This document shows, piece by piece, positions 19,785 to 27,651 of a stretch of DNA of 27,651 nt. The notes beneath the pieces were generated by a model. It was not told where the DNA came from, did no database searches, and saw only the letters and a list, made by a program, of their open reading frames with translations. Source of the stretch: Elysia marginata (lineage: Eukaryota; Mollusca; Gastropoda; Plakobranchidae); the NCBI GenBank assembly GCA_019649035.1, contig BMAT01011498.1:80933-108583 (forward strand), written 5' to 3'. Position 1 is the stretch's first letter; every line of letters starts with the position of its first letter. Made by a program: the position numbers and the translations under genes.

Positions 19785-20043
19785 GAGCAGTGGCGCAATC
19801 GGTAGGGCGGTTGACCGCTATCTGAGAGGTCCCGAGTTTGATCTCCAGTCTGGGCTAAATTTTATTTGCTCCCCTGTGTCCACCCAGCACTTGATGGGTA
19901 GCTAGGTCTCTTAAGACTCGGCGAAAGTAAAGGCAGCAAGGAAAGCAATGGCAAACTACCTCACTATGCCGTGTGCCGAGAAAAACAAGGACCCTGCTCC
20001 TTGTTCCCCTACGCTCGTGTCGAGTATGGGACTACCTTTTACA
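19785..20043 (+). mobile_element. tRNA-derived SINE
   Basis: The 5' part resembles a tRNA: an A-box-like TGGCGCAATCGGTAGG at 19791-19806, then a B-box-like GAGTTTGATCTC at 19834-19845, with an anticodon-arm-like stretch between them. After this head comes a moderately GC-rich body (about 19860-20035; for example GCAAACTACCTCACTATGCC) of the kind that forms the central domain of animal SINEs. It ends in a short T-run near 20036-20040. It lies in the intron after exon 9. Similar T-run/G-run tracts lie on both sides. It is not a functional tRNA gene, because the acceptor stem does not close. Confidence 0.75.
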
Positions 20044-20565
20044 TTGTCTTTATGAGGATTAATTTGTGTTTGTTTGGTTGGGTTTTTTTGGGGGGGAGGT
20101 GGGGAAATAAGGAAAACAGTAGATGTTTGAAAAGTCGTATGATTATTGTCAGCCTTTCCTATGAAATTTTTCTCTATAAAAAACTAATTACAGATACTTT
20201 TTATTGTATAAATGTTATTTGACCCTGTGAGTATACCCATACAGGACTTATGGTTCATTAATATTTACAAGATGGCAAAGCTTTTGTTTGTTACCTCTGA
20301 GGTCCAAATATCAATATACAGTATACACACCATTGAAAAAATAACTGGAAATCTTGGTTTGCTGCTATGTGCTATGCAACACCTCAATAATGCTCTAGAC
20401 AAATAGCAAAACCATATGTAAATTTTCCAGGTGACAAACTACTTTCATCCTAAAGAATCTAGGTCCGATGTCTAGACCTAGATTAGAAAAACATTTTATG
20501 GTAACTTTAAAAACGCTGACATACACACACTTATAATCTTTTTTAAGCTGTTCACTTTAAACCAG

Positions 20566-20610
20566 TGTACTGTTACTGATGATATAAGAAAGCAGAATGG
20601 AAGATATTGT
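20566..20610 (+). CDS. Candidate exon 10 of the long isoform (45 bases)
   Basis: Acceptor after TTCACTTTAAACCAG, strong donor GTGAGT. In the phase 0 set by exon 9 it reads CTVTDDIRKQNGRYC with no stop and keeps the frame. Short candidate exons of this kind are prone to chance, so support is modest. Confidence 0.4.
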
Positions 20611-20932
20611 GTGAGTAACAATTTTGTAGCTTTACATAAATTCTAGCTCTACATAAATTCCACACTGCTGGAGATATATTATATGAGGACCTGCTCTGGA
20701 TGTTGTGAAACTTTAAGCTTTCGGCATGTGTTTTCATATGTCCAAACCTCAGGATTCTTTTTTTTTTTTTTTTTGCAAATAGTACCCATTAATTACTAAC
20801 AACATTGTTTAAATTAAAGGTCAATTTTTTTCTTTTTGCAAAAAAAAATCTAGTTTGTATCTTTATATCTTTTTAAGCAGCTATACATTTTCTAAAAAAA
20901 AATCAATGAGCCTGCTTTCTTTCCTTCAACAG

Positions 20933-21016
20933 GTGTTTTTGGAAAGTCAAAAGAGTCTGAAGAACACAGCAAAAAGGTCTATGTTGTTTTGTATCCCTTG
21001 GCTGTTCTTCTCATAG
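20933..21016 (+). CDS. Candidate exon 11 of the long isoform
   Basis: Acceptor TTTCCTTCAACAG is strong. In phase 0 it reads VFLESQKSLKNTAKR, then either runs to TAG at 21014-21016 or is spliced at a weak donor (AAAAG then GTCTAT, 20976/20977) to 21736. If exon 7 were joined here directly (phase 1) it would instead read GVFGKSKESEEHSKK, which is also open. An AATAAA at 21131-21136 could serve the unspliced version. The exact structure is unresolved. Confidence 0.45.
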   Translation: MFLESQKSLKNTAKRSMLFCIPWLFFS

Positions 21017-21735
21017 AATTTTTGTATACAATTGCTTACATGTTGTGTTCATTGTTTCCCAAATTCTTTTTTTTTTTGTTTGTTTATAAACTTATCTCTG
21101 AGTTAAATTAAAAACATTTAACTTGTAAGAAATAAACATTGTTTCAATCCTTCATTGTTTCCCTATGTTGAATAAAAGGCGAAAGAGGGGAAAGAACATA
21201 AATAAAAAAGATAATTCCTGTTTGAAAAAAAACATCATTGTGAAGAGGCAATAGAAGTGTGAGTTATAAACTTCCTTTATGACATGTTTTCATGGGCATC
21301 AGGGATGACAGTAGTCTTTCTAGGTGGTATAAAACATAAAGGACACTAGTTTACTTGTGTATGTTGACAACAGCCGTCGTTGTAGTGTGGAATTCAAGGA
21401 ATGTCTTCTATTTCTTTAAAGTAGTATGGATCAAATTTTTTCCATTTACATTTTTATGTTATAATCGCTATTATCAATTCCCAATTTCTTTTTAATCTTT
21501 GCCCATTTAAAATTTACTTCATTGATTTTTTTTTAAACGCTTAAAGTCACTGCATCTTTTTTTATCCTATTCATTTTATTTGCATCAAATGTGCATTATT
21601 CAAATTATGTTCACTGTTTAGCTTGTTCTGTTTATGTTTTTAATAATGAAATTTTTACGCTTGAGATACAAATACTTTTCACTACAAATGAAATAAAGTG
21701 ACTATGTTGTTTTAAAAGATGCCTTTTTGTTTTAG

Positions 21736-21784
21736 GAATGGGAGTGTGTATTCGCAGCATGCAAATGATGATGAGGTGGAATAA
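21736..21784 (+). CDS. Candidate last exon of the long isoform
   Basis: Acceptor TTTTTGTTTTAG. In the phase left by the 20976 donor it reads RNGSVYSQHANDDEVE and stops at TAA 21782-21784. The whole long isoform would be 478 residues. Its tail is polar and acidic and lacks the second RGG block. AATAAA at 21780-21785 overlaps the stop. Confidence 0.4.
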
Positions 21785-21878
21785 ACTTTAAGCCAACACA
21801 TTTTCAAGGAAACTTAGGAATGTCACCTGTTTTTCGCAGTCCCGTCTTGTATTTCTTTATATTTGTGTAATGATTAAA

Positions 21879-21931
21879 GTCAACACATTTTTTTTCGTCG
21901 GAGGTGTTGACTTCATCAGGATTCCACTGTA
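21879..21931 (-). mobile_element. MITE end A (right-hand terminal sequence), pogo/Tigger-like
   Basis: The segment ends GGATTCCACTG then TA, the inverse of CAGTGGAATCC ends found at 22004 and 22904. Inside it carries AGGTGTTGACTTCATC and, before a T-run, GTCAACAC. Its inner left partner is not visible, so it is a truncated copy. Confidence 0.7.
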
Positions 21932-22001
21932 TTTTTAAATAAATTTACTACACTACTTAAGTTAAGGGCCACCTATTGTTTCAATCAGTATTTAAGGCAT
22001 A

Positions 22002-22055
22002 TACAGTGGAATCCGGATAATGTCACCACCTTGGGACAAAAAAAAAAGTGTTGAC
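22002..22055 (+). mobile_element. MITE end B (left-hand terminal sequence), pogo/Tigger-like
   Basis: TA followed by CAGTGGAATCCGGATAA, then an A-run and GTGTTGAC. Over about 53 bases it is the inverted counterpart of end A, only 70 bases away, with the outer tips facing each other. Confidence 0.7.
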
Positions 22056-22901
22056 TTTAACTCAAGCGAGGTTAGCTTTATCCATTTTCATGGGGGGGGG
22101 GAGAGAGGGGTGCAGCATATTGCAATATGTAAGAACTAGATAAATTCAACGAACGCAGCGGTAACCACTAGGAGGGTACTCAGAGTCAGAGAAATGATGA
22201 ACGCTAGCTTAGCTAAGATATAGATGCAGGGATGGAATGCGTAGGTGTGTGCACATGAACACTGTGTTCACACTGTTTTGTGGAGGAGTGGAAGAACCAT
22301 CAGTGAACTGCACCAGTCAGCACACTCACTCAGTCACTGTCTTCTGTCCAGTCGCACTATCTTTTTATCTAATGAGATTTCAGATAGGCCTACATGCGAG
22401 TGAACAATTTTGTTTACTGTTATCACTTAGAGTTAGATTACTATTGCTATAGGTGTAGTACTAATTCAATGCTATATGCAGTGAGAGCACTTGAATTTAG
22501 AAATTGAAACATACATATACATGATACAACATTGACTTTATTAGCAGGTTAGGCTGTCCTATGATGGCCTCCGCCTGTTGATACAATTACATTATAGGAA
22601 TCATTGAAAGATTTGAGGAAGATGTATAATACGTGTGTAATTTGTGTGATGGGTGGCCCAGGAAAATACCATAAAGTGATAAACCTCAAAGTGAAACCCA
22701 TCTCAAGAGACTTTGTTCTTGGTATTTCTGAAATTCTCAATCTTCTCTGAGCAAAATGCACTTTGCTTATTCAATACATGTATAGATCTGAGGTATGGCT
22801 TTCTATAGATGGTAAAGTAGAAAAACAAGAAACGGAGAAAATTTCTGTAATGTTTATAGGCCTACAGGCTACAGTACAACACTAATCAAATTTAAATCGA
22901 G

Positions 22902-23081
22902 TACAGTGGAATCCTGATAAAGTCAACACCTGGGGACCAAAAATATGTGTTGATTTTAAGCAAGAGTTGACTTTTACCATAACAAAAATATAAATAAAGA
23001 AAAATAAAATGAGACTGACATTGACTTAGTTTAAGCTAGAGTTTCCCTTGAAGGTGTTGACTTTAAGTGGATTCCACTGTA
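22902..23081. mobile_element. Complete MITE C, 27-bp terminal inverted repeats, TA flanks
   Basis: Left end CAGTGGAATCC...GTCAACACC (22904-22930) and right end (23053-23079) are inverted repeats with 24 of 27 matches, each flanked by TA. The total is about 176 bases without coding capacity. The CAGTGGAA tip and TA target site fit the pogo/Tigger branch of the Tc1/mariner superfamily, whose ends often start CAGTGGAACC. The interior continues the inverted symmetry less perfectly. Confidence 0.8.
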
Positions 23082-23093
23082 GTTTTACAAATT

Positions 23094-23150
23094 CAGTAAA
23101 ATCCATTAAAAGTCAACACCTTTAAGGGAAACTCTTGCTAAAGTCAACTC
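23094..23150 (+). mobile_element. Truncated MITE D adjoining element C
   Basis: CAGTAAAATCCATTAAAAGT followed by CAACACC, then AAGGGAAACTCTTGCT. This matches the reverse complement of the right half of element C (about 23018-23079) across roughly 57 bases. It lies only 14 bases beyond the tip of C, and its other end is missing. Confidence 0.65.
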
Positions 23151-26136
23151 TGTTTTGCAGTTTTATTTTGTACACATGTAAATTTATATTGAACATTCTA
23201 ATAGATAAAGATAACACATTTTTTCGGTTCAGATGAGTTTACTGTATCAAAACTAAAATCATTTAACTGTCAAAATTTTCATCAAACATGGGCTTACATG
23301 GTGTAAAGGGTGAAAAGTTATCCGCAGCAGCGCTACTCTTGGGCTTGGATTGGCATCATCGCAGTGGTGCTAATTTCGTACGAGAATCGCGACAACTCCC
23401 CTTGAGGCGGCCATGAGAAAAAACATGGCCCGCAATTTTATAATTGCTACTGGTTCCAGGGGTGCAAGTTTTCCGATTTTTGAAGGAATTCCGATTTCTT
23501 AGCAGTTTTCTTTAACTAAAAAAGCAGGAAAACTTTGAAAAATTATGACCTGAATGTTAAAGAAAACGTTCAAACTAAGAGTCATAGAGAATCAAACACT
23601 TCTTTTTAGTTGTATAGCTGTGTAGGCTCTTGTACAGAGCTGTATCTATCTCTTTAGTTTGAATTTGGTCCATCAAAATTTCTGTAGTATAAGGCAACTT
23701 ACAGAGTGTAAAATTTTCGTGCTTATTGAGCATGGGCCGCTTGCAAGTTGCATCCAAGTGGTTCATTTTTCCTTCTTTTTGTGTTTTCATGTCGGCTAGT
23801 ACATGTAGTAGGCCTATCGGTAATATCCGTTCCATGCATCGAACCTATTCCTCGTTATGCTTAGCTGGTATCGATAATATTGAGGTCTCTTTGCGCGGCA
23901 CTTTTATAATATTAGCCTATCTCGAAGTGGAAAATATTGTACGTGGAAAAATTTGCTTTGCCGCTGTTCTTAATTTCCTTCTTTGTTAAAACTTTTCTTA
24001 TAAGAAATAGGCAACGACCAGAGTGTATAAATATAATGTATGTAAATTTACCCAAACTCTGTTCAAGACGAATTTCCATACTATGTTGAATAAAGAATAT
24101 CTTACATTTTCTGACAAATTTTGAGAACTGATTTATAATCTAAAAATAGAGAAGATAGACCTGCATGATCGTGTAGGAAAGAAAGTACATGTAGGCTAAA
24201 TGTAGGAAGATGAGAAAACAAGAGAGAAAACTTACAGTTAAACAACGTCAACAGCCAAACTATCAGACCCAGCAGCAGCAAAAACGATTTCATGAATCTA
24301 TAACACGAACACTAAGTAAAACTTACGAACATGGACATGCGGTATCCCAAAGTAAGATGTGAAAAACAACATTTAGTATCAATCACCAAGGTTTTTATTT
24401 TAATTTATCACAGTACAGAGACGATAAGAGATGCTAGTCTGCATGCTTGACTATAATGATGAATGAATTTCAGCATACCTACTCAGCTTCAGGCGCCGAA
24501 AAAAACAATTTAAAAGTGTATCCAAGCCAGGTGACCTACTACAGGTACTATTGCCACACAATAATATTTACACTTTTACAGGGCTGCAAAGTCACAGATA
24601 GTCACTGTTTAAACTGTTTTTTGATGTGCCCTGCAACAAACGCAGTGAGGGTCAGCGCACTGAGAAGGATAAGAAAACCATACAGTGTATTTAATCCTCT
24701 TTGAGTGAGCATCTAATGTTCCTGCATATGCTAAGGCCTTGCATTTGGTGAAGGTGGCAAACAGATTTACTTCTGCAGCCTATCGACGAAAAAAAAAACA
24801 AGTTTGGTGCTCCATCATCGCTGAATCTCTGAAGGTTCAGCCTGGTTCAAAGGTCATAAACCTTCCCAACAAAACAACTGACACATGTGTAAAATATCAC
24901 CAGTGTGAAGCAGGGAAACCAAACATGTCAATAAGTTTAGGAGGGCCGGGACGCTTTTTTTTTCAGCCAAATGAAAAATAGTTTCTAAACCAAGCTGTGA
25001 CTACGTAATTGGGACTATGGCGTTACACTGTATGGTGTACATGTATTTGGGCGGGCAGCTTATTATCTGTCCAACACACAACTCATACTAAACTTTCTCA
25101 TATATACATCTTGCTGGCAAATAGTTACTTAGAAACACGTGTATAATAAGGTCGCAGGCTAGGTTTGCACATACATGTAGATGATTCACACATTTTTTAT
25201 CATCAAACGTAAAGGCATATTTACTCTTGTGTGTTTTCAGAAGCCAACAGTTTCATAAAAGAAAAATAAGCCCTATTTTGAAACCCCATGTTTTGCAAGC
25301 AGTTGATGTTGTACCTGAATTTATGTCATCATTCTGTGAAGGAAGTTCGATCATACTCAGGCACTCAGTTATTCAGTTCGATGATGAACTATTGATATGT
25401 GTTAAGCTTACAGCATATTGGGAGGCACCTAAGTCGACCGAAGAGATGATGGTCAGACGAAGTGAGATCAGGGTCGTGTGGTGGGGTAAAAAGAAACTGG
25501 TCTCTTGTCAGAACCGCTCAAGACAACAATGCTAGAAGTCCTAGTCTTGCTCCGATTTTCCAAGTTTTTGAAGTGGTATTGTTTGTTTTGAGTTTGAATC
25601 TTCTGTCCCCCAAAGCATGAAGTGAACAAGAAAAAGACTTTTAGAATTTTCAAAACATGCCAGCCTCTAACCTCAATCGCCACGAATTTTCTCGATTCTG
25701 GGACTTCAAAATTTTAAACAATTTGTGTGGTGTATCCAGGTCTAATCTCTAGATGTCGAATGATTGAGAAAACTATTCGAGTCTTCATTAGCTAGCGTTC
25801 ATAGAGAACGTGACACGCGAGAAATCGCCAGCGTTTGACTCGCGCGGTGTTTTCACACTCACAGTTAACACTAGTTCAGACACAGAGGAAAAAAACTACT
25901 GGTTCAGTGACGCCGGAAATTCGTGCCCTATCGCGACATTTTACCAGCATCAAAACTAGATCCTTCTTTTCTTTACTCTCGCGAGATTTGTGTTGATATA
26001 TTAGACTCTGATACAATGTCTTGTTTTAAAGACAGGCTCACAATTTTACTGTTGCTTATTTTGTTTTTACTTTTCATTTTATTGGTAAATTGTATTTTTC
26101 TTAAATACAACTCAGTTAACTTTAAAAACCACGGGT
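23151..26136. other. Non-coding stretch, no gene supported
   Basis: Several short open frames (for example 23726-23989, 24447-24704, 24739-24981, 25227-25535) show no recognisable domain and no consistent splice context. A CpG-containing patch at about 23318-23430 includes, on the minus strand, an ATGGCCGCC context at 23414 that opens only 14 codons. A second CpG-containing patch lies at about 25795-25945. Confidence 0.5.
25795..25945. promoter_or_regulatory. CpG-containing patch, possible promoter or first-exon region
   Basis: Local clustering of CG dinucleotides (ACGCGAGAAATCGCC, CTCGCGCGGTG, GACGCCGGAAATTCG, TATCGCGAC) in otherwise CpG-poor AT-rich DNA. GCCGGAAATT also contains an ETS-type core. 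No gene downstream could be confirmed, so this is a suggestion only. Confidence 0.25.
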
Positions 26137-26184
26137 TTTATTATTATTATTACTATTATTATTATTATTACTATTATTATTATG

Positions 26185-26228
<44 letters not shown>

Positions 26229-26273
26229 CTTTGTTATTATTATTATTATTGTTGTTGTTGTTGTAATTATCAT
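26137..26273. repeat. (TTA)n / (ATT)n microsatellite with a GTT segment
   Basis: A long TTA trinucleotide array with a few substitutions (CTA, GAT, CTT) and a short GTT block at its right end. It produces artificial poly-Tyr and poly-Asn open frames on the two strands, which are not genes. Confidence 0.97.
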
Positions 26274-26791
26274 TACTATAGCCTACTGTACCCCGTTCTA
26301 CGAACGTTTGAAAAAGAAAACTATGATCAACACATCTATCTGACATTTTGACAGGGTTTGTAAAACAACCTTGAAAAGTTTTTTCTTCCTCTCTGCTCTA
26401 GGCATGTCGGTTTATCACCTCTTATCTGAAAAATAAACATTATTGACGCGCTTATGTGTAGGTTAGATTCTAGCTATCTAGACTATAGCCAATAAAATGA
26501 TGATCTTAGTGGAGAATCCCCACATTATCATTTTACAATTGAGCTAAGGGCAAAAAACCCATCAAAATAGAAAATTTTCTCCTTGCGTCATAAATTCTAA
26601 AAAAATAGCCATTGTGCAACAAATTCATTAAAGTTTCACGTGCACATATTTTAAAACCTTTTAAAAGCTGTAAAATAGATATCAATTTTTATAATGATTC
26701 TGTAACAGTAATGATCGAAATCCTCATAAACCGAACATTTTGCTTGACGGACGAAAATGAAAGCAATCCATTGAGAGTGCGTTTATTTCCC

Positions 26792-26870
26792 GCGGACGCA
26801 CCCCAGCTCTACTGTCAACCACTTGGGAGCAACGAGTTAGTATCATTTCCGCGGACGCACCCCAGCTCTA
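26792..26870. repeat. 20-bp exact direct repeat, GC-rich
   Basis: GCGGACGCACCCCAGCTCTA occurs at 26792-26811 and at 26851-26870, offset by 59 bases, each preceded by ATTTCC or ATTTCCC. Both copies contain CpGs and stand out from the AT-rich surroundings. Confidence 0.9.
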
Positions 26871-26958
26871 GCGTTTAAGACGTCATACGCTGCTCTGGGT
26901 GCTAAGGAAAATTTTATCCGATGAAACAAAAAAGTGCGCACGCAAATTGTAACAGCGA

Positions 26959-26983
26959 TAGAGAGGGGGAGAGAGAGAGAGAG
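26959..26983. repeat. Short GA-rich tract
   Basis: A GA dinucleotide run interrupted by a G-run. Confidence 0.85.
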
Positions 26984-27478
26984 TTTACTGTGGTCTAAAA
27001 CTTTCACTAGGCCTAGGGCAATGGGTCCAACTAGATCTAGGCCCTAGCTGAACGGAAATAATGTGTTCACAATACTGTTGAACTAAGCGCTTTACATGAG
27101 TTCCCCGACAGGCCATTCCCAACCAGTACCTTCTGAACTCACAGAGGAGCAGCCAGTTAAGCGCATCACTCTACTCTAGCATTCTGACAAGATTTTTCGC
27201 TGCCTATAGTCAAGTACTCGTTTAACGGATAAGTGAGGCGAAGAAATGTGTGTAAATAGCCTTATTTCAACGTGGTTTTAGTTCAGTCAATTTAAGCCTT
27301 AAAATTTTAAATAGCTTTGACGTGAAATCTCTGCATTTTTTTTTTTTGCGTCTTACCCTGGCTCTGGACCTCGTCTCAAGATCTATCTCTGTTAGTGTTA
27401 CCAATCAGTTAGATTTTTGTACAGTAATTAATTTAGATATTGTTAGCCCCAAATCTTTCTCACAGATTCGACGATAGG

Positions 27479-27507
27479 AGGAGCAGCAGCAGTAGTAATA
27501 GTAGTAT

Positions 27508-27559
<52 letters not shown>

Positions 27560-27651
27560 GGGGGTGGTAGTAGTAGTAGTAGTAATACTAGTAGTAGGAG
27601 AAGGAGCAGCAGCAGCAGTAGTAGTTGTAGTAGTAGTAGTAGTAGTAGTAG
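27479..27651. repeat. (AGT)n / (AGC)n trinucleotide microsatellite, cut by window end
   Basis: Mostly AGT units with AGC, AAT, GGT and AGG variants, running to the last base of the window, so the full length is unknown. Confidence 0.97.

Larger units (their letters stand above)
26274..27478. other. Non-coding stretch, no gene supported
   Basis: No coding segment recognised. It contains a 20-bp direct repeat, a short GA tract and a cluster of AGGCCTAG/AGATCTAGGCC words near 27008-27045. Confidence 0.5.

Noticed and set aside
19785..19860. tRNA gene
   Set aside because: A- and B-box-like sequences are present, but the acceptor and T stems do not pair properly and a SINE body follows directly.
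23370..23414. Minus-strand start in an ATGGCCGCC context within a CpG-containing patch
   Set aside because: The frame closes after 14 codons and no convincing donor leads onward.
24739..25535. Plus-strand frames at 24739-24981 and 25227-25535 as exons of a second gene
   Set aside because: No recognisable protein similarity, and no consistent set of splice sites and phases joins them.
25923..26351. 142-codon frame with poly-Tyr (plus) and the poly-Asn frame on the other strand
   Set aside because: Most of its length is the translated (TTA)n microsatellite. The remaining part (from ATG 26016) is a hydrophobic stretch of the kind any T-rich DNA produces.

Overview
The window is eukaryotic nuclear DNA, most likely from a mollusc (a gastropod is my best guess). 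It is AT-rich and has no long continuous ORFs. One gene is split by GT-AG introns, there are many microsatellites, and there are relics of several transposable-element classes. Short words such as TAGATCTAGA, TAGGCCTA and ACATGTA recur throughout; I associate these with molluscan genomes, but that is an impression and not a test. No prokaryotic gene, operon, CRISPR array, rRNA or functional tRNA was found.

Positions 1-10,258 contain no convincing gene. They hold (TC)n and (GA)n microsatellites, a G-quadruplex-capable run, T-run/G-run tracts, a decayed minus-strand fragment of a non-LTR retrotransposon reverse transcriptase (about 6480-6885), and a degenerate tandem repeat with a TATCCGTACA core (about 7500-7680).

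Positions 10,259-21,784 hold the only well-supported gene, on the plus strand. I assembled it by hand from eight exons with canonical splice sites that keep one reading frame. The main product is 491 residues: an acidic N-terminus, two stretches whose predicted strand/helix order resembles degenerate RRM folds, a short charged helical segment, and a Gly/Arg-rich RGG-type C-terminus. It looks like an RNA-binding hnRNP-like protein, but I cannot name an orthologue. The 3' end appears to be alternative. Exon 8 ends in its own stop codon with an AATAAA 61 bases downstream. Skipping exon 8 joins exon 7 in frame to further small exons at 19,597, 20,566, 20,933 and 21,736, giving a different tail without the second RGG block.

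The introns and 3' flank of this gene are crowded with mobile elements. They include a 670-bp piggyBac-like element with TTAA target sites, two perfect palindromes and a broken transposase start; a roughly 390-bp element with 25-bp terminal inverted repeats; a tRNA-derived SINE; three copies of an inverted or dispersed CTCAAAAAGT repeat; and a cluster of pogo/Tigger-like MITE ends arranged partly inside-out.

Positions 23,150-27,651 again show no gene I can support. They hold CpG-containing patches, a 20-bp direct repeat, and long (TTA)n and (AGT)n microsatellites, the latter running off the window end.
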